Part shown: piece after piece, positions 43,180-54,344 of the stretch
Numbering within the stretch: position 1 is the first letter of the stretch
Layout: every line of letters starts with the position of its first letter
NCBI GenBank assembly: GCA_003427395.1
Contig: BFEA01000034.1
Span: 4,703,917-4,767,916, forward strand
Length of the DNA stretch: 64,000 nucleotides
Direction of reading: 5' to 3'
Source: Chara braunii
Taxonomy: Eukaryota; Streptophyta; Charophyceae; Charales; Characeae
The notes under the pieces: model-generated
What the model was told of the DNA's origin: nothing
Database searches by the model: none
What the model saw: the letters and a program-made list of their open reading frames with translations, nothing else
Translations under genes and position numbers: made by a program

Positions 43180-43690
43180 AAAGGATTCACGCTGCAGACA
43201 CCCCATTCCTGGTCCCAGGGGTCCCGAAGTGTCCCAGTCCCAGGCTGTCCCAGTAGGATAGGCTGTAGGGTCCATAGGTTGAAGCGTCGTAGGTTGACAG
43301 GTGTTGGTGCCGAAAGGTCAGGTAGGTAAAAGTCAGTCTGGTACCCGACCAGAAAAGTCCAGTCCAGTCGACAGTCCCAAGTCCAATTTTGCAGCATGTC
43401 CCAGGAAAGTCCGGAAGCTACCGGACCAACAAAATGTTTTCTGCAGACAGGCGCGACCGACTGGTACTGGTCTGAAGCAGTCCAAGCCAAGTCAAGTCCT
43501 ATATTTAGCTGCTACAGTGCAGCGGCTCATCACTTGTTCAATTGCAAGATGGGGGAGCACTGCTGCTGCTTGTGCGTTGAAGCAACTTGGGCACTTCATG
43601 CCTGAAGGAGGAAGGGGGCGCTCGAGAGTCTCCATAGCTAGGGTAGAAGGGAGATAGGAAGGAGGGCGGCCATAGCCATCAATTGTGAAG
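43180..43690 (+). other. possible 3' LTR of E3
   Basis: This non-coding block follows the chromodomain directly. It includes a TATA-like TCCTATATTTAGC at about 43,497 and ends near GGCGGCCATAGCCATC. Phrases recur in the same order at 26.6-27.05 kb. No 5' copy was found in the window. Confidence 0.4.
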
Positions 43691-43820
43691 CTTACCTAAG
43701 TGGGTGTATCCAGGGTTACGACCCAGGGTAGACAGAGAGTGAGGTAGAGCGAACCAAGCCAGAGAGAAGAGTGAGGAGGAGGGGGAAGCCGTAGCCATCA
43801 GCTGGTTGAGATCGGTTCTA

Positions 43821-43821
<1 letters not shown>

Positions 43822-43857
<36 letters not shown>
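43822..43857. repeat. (GT)n microsatellite
   Basis: A run of about seventeen GT units. Confidence 0.97.
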
Positions 43858-43858
<1 letters not shown>

Positions 43859-43859
43859 G

Positions 43860-44616
43860 CAGAGCCGGTGGAGGCATAAACAGTTCTTTGCAGTTCTTTG
43901 TGTTATGATCCTGGCCAATTTCGAGATACACATCCATCAGATAGTACAATGTCGTCCAATTGCACAAAGAAATGAATGAACTTGAGAGGAGAGAGAGGAT
44001 TAGAAGAAGAAGAAGTAAGAAAGAAGAAGAAGATGATGTACACCAGCATAGACAAATGACAAGGCTCTTCTTCTTCACCCAACAATCTCCTCCTCCTTAT
44101 CTCCCCCTTCTTTTATTCATACAACAAGAAATAATAATACAATGTTGAATGGCTGATCCAGAATCAATGTCCGAGTTCCTCTTCTACTGCAGGTATCACT
44201 TGAGGTCCACCATAGCCATGGCCGCCTCTCCCACTCTTCACTCTCATAGGCCGAGGCTATGGCGGACTACTAGGCCTTGCCCAGATGCCCAAAGGACAAC
44301 CCAAAGCAGCTATGGCTGCTCTAGCTCAGGCCGCCATGGCCGGCCCTGCCTCAAAGCTTCTTGGTGTAGTTCTCCCCAGTTGGGGACTCCCTGCTGCAGC
44401 GCCCACGAAGGTGATGAAGATGACTGCCACCATAGCCAGGTAAGTACCCCTGGCGCTCCTCCCCCTCCCTGTCCTTATTCTTCTCCGTGTCCTTCTCCTT
44501 CCCCCAGCAGCGCTGCTCTTGGATAACGCTGCTCCAACCGGTGCTCCAACCAGTGTGTCGCCAAACTTGCACACCGAGAAAGAGGCCGGGCTCTTCGATC
44601 GGCTGGGAGATATAGC
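43860..44616. other. no gene recognised, flank of E4
   Basis: GCCATAGC/GCTATGGC octamers occur at 44255 and 44309. Frames on both strands are Ser/Pro/Arg-rich without motifs. The last bases ATAGC are one half of the E4 target duplication. Confidence 0.4.
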
Positions 44617-45881
44617 TGTTATGATTCTGGTTGTTTGTTGTCTGAAGACCAACACTCACTCACATAGACTTCCAGGTATGGCCATACATACACAAAAGGA
44701 AGGGGAGAGGATAGGAGTATCACACCGCACAGGGAGAGGTAAACACAGCGGAAGACTTGACCATGCGATAGGATAGGGTACACTGAAAGTGCAATTCACT
44801 CCACTCAATCCCCACAACCAGTCATATAAAAACGTTGAGCACATCACATCCAAGGAGCAATGAAACGATGATAGTCCAAACCCAGTATTACACTGTTTAT
44901 TAAACTCAGAGTCTCGAATTGTCAAGATAACTTCAGTACTACAGTGCGCTGCTCAGAAATGAGCAACGCCTCACTCCCCAACCCTGATTAGCACCCGTAA
45001 CACCCCTGAGCCCCTGAAACATCAAGCGCCACCCAGATACAACTTCCAAGGGGAAGCGCCACCCTGAAACAGGCCTGTGAGGCCAAGTGCCACTTAGAGG
45101 ATGAAGAAGAAGACCAGCGCCACAGTATCTGATAATGACGAAGTGTCGAAAGACTTCCCGGATGGAAGTCTGCATCAGCGCCACCAAACCCTAACAAGAT
45201 GACCTCCGAGGAAGAAGCTGCAGCTATGGCTGCAGCAACACCACCCTGGAACCTCACTCCGGAGGAGGGTCCAGCAGGGCACCAACTTCTCTCGCCTCCA
45301 GCAGACCTCGATGGCCCAGACCTCTGTCAGCCCCTGCGTGCTGGCAGAGTACAGCGCAGGTCCCAGCTATGGCCGACGCTCCGAAGGTCTGGCTATGCCT
45401 GTCTCCTTCCACGCTGAGCCGTCACCACTTCCGGTTCACGCGTAGCGCAGCAGCGATGTAGTCGGGACCAACTGCCAAAAGCCCCGAACCGATGTGCCCC
45501 TTCTATCTATAGACTACAACTAGCCTAGACTCGACCTAGACCGGACTGACTGACTGACCGGTACCGTATCAGTTTCGGCCTCTAGACCTCTACCGTACCC
45601 GGTTGTAGGCTATAGGACCGTCTATCAACACAGGCCATTAGGGCCTGTTTGTCCTAGGGGTAGCCCAGGCTTGCTATTCGCAGTTAGGGTAATAGTAGGA
45701 AATTCAGTTAGTGTTAGGCTTGTATTTTTCCCAAATTTACAGGTATGTCCCTCACGAATTTCCACTACAGGTAGGTCTCTCGGTTAGCCCTCAACCAAAC
45801 AAAATTACGAATCTACCCTACCTACGGTACAACCTCGACAAAGAGAGACTACAGGGGACCAGAAAACAGGAAGTCATTACA
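44617..45881 (-). repeat. E4 3' LTR
   Basis: It matches 52509-53812 along its length, from TGTTATGATTCTGG at the left to AAGTCATTACA at the right. It contains two GCTATGGC octamers. It lacks the 47-bp internal duplication that lengthens the other LTR. In element orientation it ends the element. Confidence 0.95.
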
Positions 45882-45882
45882 G

Positions 45883-45899
45883 ACCTACCCTCCCCCGGA
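45883..45899 (-). promoter_or_regulatory. E4 polypurine tract
   Basis: On the minus strand CCGGGGGAGGGTAG lies two or three bases before the 3' LTR, where second-strand DNA synthesis is primed in LTR retrotransposons. It sits between the chromodomain stop (45915) and the LTR. Confidence 0.8.
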
Positions 45900-45914
45900 G
45901 CGAGGACCTCCGAG

Positions 45915-46361
45915 CTAGGGGCGTAGGCGTGCAGAGCGCCGAAGGGATACTCCCTTCTGTGTTGCCTTATATTTGAGGATAACGGACTTTGCAGTCTTCA
46001 TAAGCCCCTTGCCAGTAAACCAGTGATCCTCAGTATGCGGCTGGTATAAGAACTTTACAAGGTACTCCTTATCTGGACCTGTACCTGACTCATCCTCCAC
46101 AGATTCTACCTCATATCCTTTGCCAGGGATAGGGGGACCGAACTGAGGAGGCCTGTCTGGGAATGCATCAGCTGACGTGAACGACAACAACTTAGATGCA
46201 TGGAAGACAGGGTAGGTTTGTAGATGCAAAGGGACGTCCACTGTATAGGATGGTCCGAATGGATCAGATCCCATTGCATCTAAGACCTGCCATGGACCCA
46301 TATATCGTTGCAACAGCTTAGGCAAAATGTCCTCCTCTCGCGACAGCTCATAACTGAGTAC
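45915..46361 (-). pseudogene. E4 integrase C-terminus and chromodomain
   Basis: The frame reads KLLQRYMGPWQVLDAMGSDP, then FGPSYTVDVP, then YPVFHASKLL, the GPY/F-like integrase tail. It then gives YEVESVEDES, then KEYLVKFLYQPHTEDHWFTG, a chromodomain with the expected aromatic residues. It is in frame with the integrase upstream but separated from it by a TGA at 46362-46364. It ends at a natural-looking stop at 45,915, just before the polypurine tract. Confidence 0.9.
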
Positions 46362-47360
46362 TCACACCCAGTGGCCTGTGCGAATAGTAGAAGGACACCT
46401 GTGCTTGTTAGCCTGCTGAATCATAGCCTTTTGGGCTTTCAACAAGTTAGCACGAGCACGCTCTATGTCCACACGGTAACGCCTGGTGAACTCTGCAGTT
46501 CCAGGTGTCAGCGTAGGGGTAGCCGTATCGATGATGTCATCGAGAGGCTGTCGTGGCTCACGACCCAAGTGCAACCGGTAGGGTGTAAAGCCAGTAGAGG
46601 AGTGTACAGACGTGTTATGCACAAGTTGTGCACGACCCAAATGGAGGTCCCAGTCCTACTGATCTGGACTGATCACAGGACGTAGCAACTGAAACAAAAT
46701 CTGGTTCATCACTTCAGCCTGTCCATTGGCTTCAGGATGACGACCAGATGTCATGTCGAGCCTGGTATGAAGGTAATCCCTGCAGTAGGATTGCCATTCA
46801 TTGTTGTAGAAACGAGGATCTCGATCACTTACGATAGAGGTGGGTGGTCCATGATGTGTAACCCACCTGTCAGCAAATGCCGCCTGAACGGCCGACACAC
46901 GAGCCTCGGCTGGTAAGGGCATGAACTCTGCATATTTAGAGAACCGATCCACACATACCATAACCTGACGCATACCACGGGGCGTGGTCCTTCCCAAGTC
47001 AGTAAAATCAATTGACACTGACTGTGCAGGTGCATCTGGGATAGGTAGTGGTTTGAGTAGGCCAAGGGAAGGTCGACGTACAACCTTGTTCCTTTGGCAT
47101 AATTCACATGGTTCTACATAATGCAGCATGTCACTCCTCATCTCCTTCCAGAAGAAGTGCTGCGACAGGGATGCATAAGATTTGAGGACCCCAGAGTGAC
47201 CACGAGCATCGCGACACTCTGGCATCAGAAGTGCTCTCAGCTTGCGGTCCTGGGGAATGCACAGACGTCCCTCACCTTTGTTGCATGTATACAACAGATC
47301 AACCAGAGTATATCCTGGTTCAGAGTCAGGATCATCGTGAAGATTCCTCATAATAGGCCC
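46362..47360 (-). pseudogene. E4 integrase
   Basis: One frame covers the domain from 47,582 down to 46,365, with a single TAG at 46656-46658. The zinc module reads ECRDARGHSG, then CELCQRNK, so the first His is replaced by Arg. The core has SIDFTD (Asp 1), DRFSKYAEFMPLP, SIVSDRDPRF (Asp 2 kept) and RHPEANGQAE (Glu kept), then LHLGREPRQPLDD. Apart from the His change and two stops, the catalytic triad is intact. Confidence 0.93.
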
Positions 47361-47830
47361 AAAAATCTCATCCCGAGGCAGCAAGCGGGCCATGGTCTGA
47401 CGAGTCCTCTCTCCAAATGAGTGGGTAAAGGAGATCAGGGGAAGAGCGTCAGGCCTACGAGAAAGGGCGTCTGCTACTCGATTATAGCAGCCCTTCTTGT
47501 GCTTCAGTTCAAAGTCAAACATGTCAATGAACTGAATGTAGCGGGCAAGCTTGTCATTCAGCTCTCCCTGGGACTTATCCACTGAAGGGTGGAGGGATCT
47601 GAAAAGATCTTGAAGTGCCTACCCAGGAGAAAGTGTTTCCAATGTTTGAGCGCTGACACAAGAGCATAAAGCTCTTTCTTATAGGTAGAATCGTGCAGCT
47701 TCTTGGTCTTTATCTTCTTGCTCATATACTCGATAGGCTGCAGACCATTCCCATCATCCTGTTGAAGTATCGCCCCTACACCATACTGACTAGCATCAGT
47801 AGCAAGCCCAAAGGCAAGGTAAGGTCAGGT
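47361..47830 (-). pseudogene. E4 RNase H
   Basis: Across one-base shifts near 47,815 and 47,579 the minus strand reads ATDASQYGVGAILQQDDG (first Asp), LQPIEYMSKKI, YKKELYALVSALKHWKHFLL (Glu), then SDPSTLQW (Asp region) and FDFELKHKKGCYNRVADALS. All landmarks of Ty3/gypsy RNase H are present. The enzyme removes RNA from the RNA-DNA hybrid during copying. Confidence 0.88.
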
Positions 47831-48800
47831 GACTTCAAGACAGGGGCACAAATCAAGGCCTCCTTGAGACGTGTGAAGGCTTCCTGACATTCTGATGTCC
47901 AAAGAAAGGAAGTGTCTTTCTTTGTGAGATCAGTCAAGGAAGCTGCAATAGAAGAGAAGTTATGGATGAACTTCGTGTAATAGGATGCAAGTCCCAAGAA
48001 TGACCGGACATCTGGAATGCTAGCAGGCCGCGGCCAGTCCCGAACTGCAGCAACTTTCGTTGCTTCAGGAGCCAACCCCTCTCCAGAAATGATGCGACCC
48101 AGATAGACCACAGAGGGAACCCCAAAAGGGGATTTCTCCCTGTTGATCTTATACTAGTTATCACGTAAGGCTTGGAGGACTAGAGCCAGATGTTGCGCAT
48201 GCTCCTGGACAGAACGACTGAATACCAAGATATCATCTAGGTAGACAACTACGAACTTGTCCACGTAAGGCCTGAGTATGCGATGCATCTCTGTTTGAAG
48301 GTGCATGGGGCGTTGTAGAGACCGAATGGCATGACCAGGTACTTATATGTGCCATACCTGGTTTTGAAAGTTGTCTTGTGGACATCACCTTCAACCATCT
48401 CAATCTGGTGATAGCCAGATTTAAGGTCGATCTTGCTAAAAATGGTACAACCCTGCACCATATCCAACAGATCATCAATGTGAGGAAGGGGATCTGTAGA
48501 CTTCCTCGTGATTTTGTTGAGACCACGATAGTCCACGCACATCCTGAACTCACCATTCCCCTTTGGAACAAAGAGGACTGGTGCCCCAAACTCAAATGTG
48601 CTAGGCCTGATCCAGCCCTTGCTGGTCAAGGTCTCTAACTGTTTCCTGAGCTCTTCAAGTTCAGCAAGTGACATCCTGTAGACTCGGCCCTTGGGAGGGA
48701 CCGAACCAGGCAGGATCTCAATCTTATGTTTGGTCTGCCTATGGACAAGTCCAGTAGGCTCCTCCATAAGATATGAGAAACGGACAACAACCTGCTGAAT
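47831..48800 (-). pseudogene. E4 reverse transcriptase
   Basis: In order: [81 protein letters not shown], then after a one-base shift near 48,297 the active-site YLDD (codons at 48232-48243), ILVFS, and after an in-frame TAG near 48,157 YKINREKSPFG, VVYLGRIISGEGL and RSFLGLASYYTKFI. The catalytic Asp pair is intact. One shift and one stop separate it from a continuous frame. Confidence 0.92.
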
Positions 48801-49440
48801 TTGAGAGGGACAGGGAGCAGTCTCCACGTCAGTTTGTTTGACATAAGCCATAAATAGACGATCGTGGTCAGTCTGGCGTGAAAATCGCAGAAATCTGCGA
48901 GCACTCATGCAATAACAGGTGCTAGCCGGATGGTACTCGTCAGCGAGCATGTAAGGGCGATAAACCCCATGTCGGTCAGGTAGCTCAACCTTAGGAATCC
49001 GCCAATCGATCCTAGGATTGGTGGCACCGAGCCACTGCATAGAGAAGGCAAGGTCAAAGGGCACATTAGGGAACACAGAGAAATTCAGGCGGTGCCTGAT
49101 TTCTCCTTGGTTGTCAAAGGGCACAGGTAGGCCCTTGACAACAGTGGTGATCCTGACGGAGGAAGAGTCCCCAATGCGAACATTTATAGGCTGTCGTAAT
49201 TTCACTTGTCTCTGATCCAAGTGCAGCTTGCTGACTGCCTTGGGAGAGATGAAGTTGCGAGTAGCCCCACAGTCCAAGAGCCCTTTGATCTTGGCTCCCA
49301 GGATGAAGGGTCAAAGTAAAATGAGTTCAGACCTATGCTTTTTCTTCTTTTCCTGCAAGGACATGAAAAGGTCAGCAAGGCACTGAGCATCGTCCTCCAC
49401 CCACGTCTCATCCAACTCAGAGTTTTCAAAAGTGAAAGAC
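48801..49440 (-). pseudogene. E4 protease and linker
   Basis: LLDCGATRNFISPKAVSKLH at about 49,220-49,280 carries the D-C-G-A-T form of the retropepsin active site seen in many plant Ty3/gypsy elements. It is followed by VRIGDSSSVRI, then NVPFDLAFSMQWL, the second conserved block. The frame is continuous into RT from 49,277 to 48,249. Upstream, an acidic stretch (ELDETWVEDDAQCLADLFM) runs to the gag end with one stop and one shift near 49,440. Confidence 0.88.
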
Positions 49441-50085
49441 CCTGAAGATGCAACTCCAGAGATAGATCAACGAGAGAGTGTGAAGATTCACCCTTATCTG
49501 AAAGTGAATCAACACTGGTGGAAGGAGCTGCTGCTTCCACCTCTCTCTGCTCTAGTTTTTTTAACTAGAGCTGCCTGCAGACCTTCGAGGCATGCTGGGA
49601 CAGTCCTTCAAGAAATGGTCCCCCTCGCATCTCAGGCAGACCCCCTTGTCCTTTCTCTTCCTCCATACCCCCTCCTGGATTTTGAGTGCATGCCAGGGGA
49701 AGGTGGAAGGATCAAGGGGATCAGCTGGCCATCCGACGTCACGTGGCAAGGGAACTCTCTGGGCTCCAAGGGAAGAGGCACGTCCTTTTCCTTTCCCCTG
49801 TTTGCTGGTTGATGCTTTCTGGGTTGGGGCCTTGCCCTTTGTCAGGCCCATCAAAGCATCAGCCAGGGCAAGAACAACAGAATATGCAGCAGATGGTGAA
49901 GCAGTCCCAGGTGGAGGGCTCCCACCCTGAGACGCTGCGTCACTAAACAGGGCACCCTTCCTCCTCCTTCGCCCTTTGGAGGAGGGTCCCTTCCTTCCTT
50001 CAGAAGGTGCTTCCTGGACATGGAGGTTGGACTCCAAGCCCAGGGCTTCTCTGCCAAAGGACCGCCAGTCCTTGTGGCCCTGAGA
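49441..50085 (-). pseudogene. E4 gag C-terminus with zinc knuckle
   Basis: The frame 49561-50037 is basic and Ser/Pro-rich (EAPSEGRKGPSSKGRRRRKG), then carries VCLRCEGDHFLKDCPS with the knuckle at 49600-49638. The spacing is C-x2-C-x3-H-x4-C, one residue shorter than the canonical C-x2-C-x4-H-x4-C, so a deletion may have damaged it. A one-base shift near 50,085 joins it to the capsid part. Confidence 0.82.
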
Positions 50086-50530
50086 GAATAAGTCAGTTGG
50101 TATTGCTCAGGCGCTGCACGCAAGAAATGACTGAGCAGATCCTGCTCACTCGTCTCTAACCCTGGAGTCGAAGTCAGACTCTCAAAGGTAGAATAAAGTT
50201 TGGACAAGGAGCTATCAAATTTCTTTTGGCCCAGGCGTAGAATTTTATCTGCTGCTTTCCTGACCCGCTCCTTGCCTGCAAACCTATCCTGCAGGGCCTG
50301 CAGAACACCAGCCACCCCCAACCTCTGTGCCCAATCAGACATTTCCATCCCTTGCTTGCTGGAGGTGGAAGTGCACCATTTCAGTGCAGTCCGCTCCAAG
50401 CGAGCAAGGATGGCGGACACCTTGACATCCTCATCACATTTGAACCCACTTTGGTAGGTTCTCTAGGCAGTGACCCAATATGCAACATCCACCTTAGGGT
50501 CTTCTCCTGAGAACATGGGTGGAGGTGTCA
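50086..50530 (-). pseudogene. E4 gag capsid-like domain
   Basis: The frame 49851-50420 begins with VSAILARLERTALKWCT-like sequence and continues VAGVLQALQDRFAGKERVRK, then QKKFDSSLSKLYSTFESLT, then DLLSHFLRAAPEQYQLTYS. This is the helical pattern of the retrotransposon gag (capsid) family. Upstream DNA to 50,530 adds LTPPPMFSGEDPKVDVAYWV, the usual start of that domain, with a TAG where a Trp would be expected. Confidence 0.85.
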
Positions 50531-51119
50531 GCTTGGGCCGCTGGAAATCAAATGGTGCTGAGGGCTATGAACCTGCTGTTGATTTGGGGTAGAGGATGGA
50601 GATGTAGGTCTGGATTGTGGGGGTTGTTGAGAGCCTGCTTGAGAAGGCCCGGGAGAGGGAGGAGTTGTCTGAGTAGGTGGGATCTGCGGATGGACGAAGA
50701 GACCGTCCAGTTTGGAGGAAATATCTTTCAGCTGCTGAGTATGCTCAACCATGCTGTCCTCCAGACTGGTGATCCTGGCGTCCCAGTTAGTAAAATAGGA
50801 CTGATGAATTTCGTCCTGCAGAAGGACGAATTCAGCTATGTCCTTATTGTACTGACTGGAACTGCCACTAGTTCTTACCTTCTCGATGTCAGTTGCCAGT
50901 TCCCTCCTTCTTGCTTCTTTTCTGGCAGATTTCCTCCTTCCTCTTCAGCTCAACCTTTAGAGACTCAACTGCCTTGGCCTGTTGGCGGAGTATCTCCTCC
51001 TCGGCTCGCAGTTCAGCCTCTAGAGGGTCAAGCAGAACTGGCGTCTTGAGCGGTCCCTGAGGCTTCACTTTAGAAGTCTCACCCTTCTTAGGCACTTCGC
51101 CCTTTTCGGAATTGGCCAT
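50531..51119 (-). pseudogene. E4 gag N-terminal coiled coil
   Basis: I choose the ATG at 51119 (MANSEKGEVPKKG) over the GTG-opened frame at 51131. A charged heptad-like helix (EAELRAEEEILRQQAKAVES) follows. A shift near 50,900 leads through DIEKVRTSGSSSQYNKDIAE and SLEDSMVEHTQQLKDISSKL to a Pro/Gln/Ser-rich linker (50,528-50,680). Another shift at about 50,525 precedes the capsid part. Confidence 0.8.
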
Positions 51120-52488
51120 TTTATCGCCCACAATTCAGATAAATAAAAATAAACAATCAATCAGAGACAGAACGGGAGGTAATAGGAATCGGGATTTCTC
51201 TTTAGTACTCACCCAATTGCTGTCACCTGCATGGAGAGAGAAGTAGGTTAGTTTGAGCAAGTGAGTGCTCAGCCTCTGCAGACCACTTGAGGGTTAGGGT
51301 CAGTTAAGAGTAGACTCAGCAAAAATCAATTTAACGATTTTCCCATCCTTGCCTTGACACAACAATTGCATGCAAGAAATGCAAATCCTACTTCAATATC
51401 TGACAGGATGCAGTCTTGGACTCCTACAGACTTCACCACTGTATGACCCTGTATGCCATACCTTGGGTATTACAGCTTTCATTGTAACAGACTCAAGACA
51501 TCAAATCTGGATATGCGAGACACACACTATATACTGCATTGCGATTTACCAGGGACTGACATAATTGAATTCTGACGGACAAAACCAAAGTTATGATTGA
51601 CCCTAGTCTAGCCAAGCTTTAGCTATGTCAACGTAGAATTCAAATTTGCATTATTACTGACAACAGGACCCTGAATTCACCAATTCACTACACAGTATAA
51701 ATCGCAATACTGTAAAGCAGTCACATATGAAATATGAGTCAGAGAGAAGGTCAAACAGGGTTAGTAGAAGTCAAAAAAGATAGGTAGGGGTAGTTGGATA
51801 TGGCTGTCCCACAGTCTGAATTTCGATTTTCAACTATAAACTGACAGACAAACCAAATTTCGCTATTCTAAAAATAGCCCCAGAATCGCCACACAGGATG
51901 GAGTAAGGAACACACTTACTTCAGGGTCAACTCTGAAGAAGATGCATGAAACCTTGGCTATGGCTGACTGATCAACCCTATCTCGCCAGTTTCATCTCCT
52001 GACAGTAACCAGTGTTCCCACGTACCAAATTGCAAACTTGGTGATCCAGTAGATTACCCTGAGGAGCTTCATCCCCAACTGACAAATTCTGTGAATTTGA
52101 ACTCCCAGGTGCCAATAACTGACAAACTCAATGCAGCGCCACATCACCCTGTACTGCACTGCTTGGAAATTGGGGATCCTGACCCAATGCCAAAATCGCA
52201 AACTCCTGGGATCACTTCCTTGCCAATCGCTAGCCTCCAGATGAATCGCCAGGCTAAAAATAGCCCCTCAGAGCCTCTCAAGCCTGTGAGCACCAATCAC
52301 CAACCACTCCTGCACAACCCTAGTCAGGAGTGAGTCACCCTCTGTCCAATTCTTCTCGCCACACACTCACAACCACCACCCTTACTGACAACAACCCTGA
52401 AGGTGATGAATCGCCATGAGACTCAACTCCAGTATCTCGCCAGATGATGATGGGTGCTCCAACTCATCAATCGCTCCAGAGTCTGGAT
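51120..52488 (-). other. E4 untranslated leader
   Basis: About 1.37 kb lies between the primer-binding site and the gag ATG. No frame looks coding on either strand. It would contain packaging signals if the element was ever autonomous. Confidence 0.7.
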
Positions 52489-52506
52489 CCAATCGCTCCG
52501 AGACCA
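52489..52506 (-). promoter_or_regulatory. E4 primer-binding site
   Basis: On the minus strand, two bases after the 5' LTR, TGGTCTCGGAGCGATTGG begins with the TGG expected from a tRNA CCA end. It resembles the initiator-Met site TGGTATCAGAGC at 10 of 12 positions. The tRNA assignment is tentative. Confidence 0.7.
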
Positions 52507-52508
52507 AC

Positions 52509-53812
52509 TGTTATGATTCTGGTTGTGTGTTGTCTGAAGACCAACACTCACTCATATAGACTTCCAGGTATGCCCATAGATACACAGAAGGAAGGGGAGA
52601 GGATAGGAGTATCACACCGCACAGGGAGAGGTAAACACAGCGGAAGACTTGACCATGCGATATGACAGGGTACACTGAAAGTGCAATTCACTCCACTCAA
52701 TCCTCACAACCAGTCAAGCCGAGCAGATCACATCCAAGGAACAATGAAACGATGATAGTCCAAACCCAGTATTACACTGTTTATTAAACTCGGAGTCTCG
52801 AATTGTCAAGATAACCTCAGTACTACAGTGCGCTGCTCAGAAATGAGCAGCGCCTCACTCCCCAACCCTGATTAGCACCCGTAACACCCCTGAGCCCCTG
52901 AAACATCAAGCGCCACCCAGATACAGCCTCCACAGGGAAGCACCACCCTGAAACAGGCCTCTGAGGCCAAGCACCACTTAGAGGATGAAGAAGAAGACCA
53001 GCGCCACAGTATCTGATGATGACGAAGTGTCGGAAGACTTCCCGGATGGAAGTCTGCAGCAGCGCCACCAAACCCTGACAAGATGACCTCCGAGGAATAG
53101 GCTGCAGCTATGGCTGCAGCGCCACCACCCTGGAACCTCACTCCGGAGGAGGGTCCAGCAGGGCACCAACTTCTCTCGCCTCCAGCAGACCTCGATAGCC
53201 CAGACCTCTGTCAGCCCNTCTCTCGCCTCCAGCAGACCTCGATAGCCCAGACCTCTGTCAGCCCCTGCGTGCTGGCAGAGGACAGCGCAGGTCCCAGCTA
53301 TGGCCTGCACTCCGAAGGTCTGGCTATGCCTGTCTCCTTCCACGCTGAGCCGTCACCACTTCCGGTTCACGCATAGTGCAGCAGCGATGTACTCAGTACC
53401 AACTGCCAAAAGCCCTGAACCGATGTGCCCCTTCTATCTTTAGACTACAGCTATCCTAGACTCGACTTAGACCGGACTGACTGACTGACCGGTACCGTAT
53501 CAGTTTCGGCTTCTCGGTCTCTACCGTACCCGGCTGTAGGCTATAGGACCGTCTATCAGCATAGGCCCTTAGGGCCTGTCTATCCCAGGGGTAGCCCGGG
53601 CCTGCTATTCGCAGTTATGGTAATAGTAGGAAATTCAGTTAGTGTTAGGCCTGTATTTTTCCCAAATTTACAGGTATGTCCCTCACGAATTTCCACTACA
53701 GGTAGGTCTCTCAGTTAGCCCTCAGCCAAACAAAATTACGAATCTACCGTACCTATGGTACAGCGTCGACAGAGAGAGACTACAGGCGACCAGAAAACAG
53801 CAAGTCATTGCA
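52509..53812 (-). repeat. E4 5' LTR
   Basis: It matches 44617-45881 end to end. It differs by an indel near 52,715 and by a 47-bp duplication at 53172-53264 whose two copies meet at a single N, which suggests either an assembly collapse or a real tandem duplication. Confidence 0.95.
53172..53264. repeat. 47-bp duplication within the LTR, joined at an N
   Basis: TCTCTCGCCTCCAGCAGACC through GTCAGCCC is present twice, at 53172 and 53219, with an N at 53218. The other LTR has one copy only. Confidence 0.9.
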
Positions 53813-54170
53813 TAGCAGCCTGCTTGGCTCTTCGGGCACTGACTTCCAGGCCGCTCGGCCTTCCAAGCAACGGGTACCCCCTCCCTTTCGGAGGGAAACA
53901 TCATTGCAGACTCTGATATTGCCCGTACAGGCCCTAGACCCAGACTGGTTGGACTGGGATCCGCCTAGACCTAACCTACAACTACTGGGCCTCTAAAAAT
54001 GCCACTTTTGTCTTCTTCTGTTTGGCCTCCATCACCCGCACATCTACCCCTTCAGGGTGCGGTACCGGCCTACCCGCTACTTGAGTGTTTTTCCTGGTGC
54101 AATCCCTCAATGTCACGGCCACAGGTAAGTACCGGCCCTGAGGGCCCAATGAACGAGCAAGTGCCCTTGC
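53813..54170. other. right flank of E4, no gene recognised
   Basis: It starts with TAGC, the second half of the target duplication. A perfect 5' splice-site-like CAGGTAAGT lies near 54,122. No frame is convincing. Confidence 0.4.
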
Positions 54171-54171
54171 G

Positions 54172-54340
54172 GGCCACACACACACTCAAGCCAACCAGCA
54201 CTNAGACAGGCACGGCCACACACACACTCAAGCCAACCAGCACTCAGACAGGCACGACCACACACACACTCAAGCCAACCAGCACTCAGACAGGCAAGGC
54301 CACACACACACTCAAGCCAACCATAACTCAGACAGACATG
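54172..54340. repeat. 42-bp minisatellite, four units
   Basis: Units begin GGCCACACACACACTCAAGC and contain CAGACAGGCA. The period of 42 is divisible by three, so the plus frame shows a 14-residue Thr/Pro/Lys repeat (HTLKPTSTQTG), probably without meaning. Confidence 0.93.
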
Positions 54341-54344
54341 CAGT

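Larger units (their letters stand above)
44617..53812 (-). mobile_element. E4: complete Ty3/gypsy chromovirus-type retrotransposon
   Basis: This 9,196-bp element has LTRs of 1,265 bp (44617-45881) and 1,304 bp (52509-53812) that start TG and end CA. The flanks share TAGC, or ATAGC if the LTR's last A is counted, as target duplication. In element order (right to left) come 5' LTR, primer-binding site, leader, gag, zinc knuckle, protease, RT, RNase H, integrase, chromodomain, polypurine tract and 3' LTR. Gag and pol carry about seven frameshifts and four or five stops. By eye the LTRs are about 95% identical in the parts I compared. It is the youngest and only complete element here. Confidence 0.95.
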
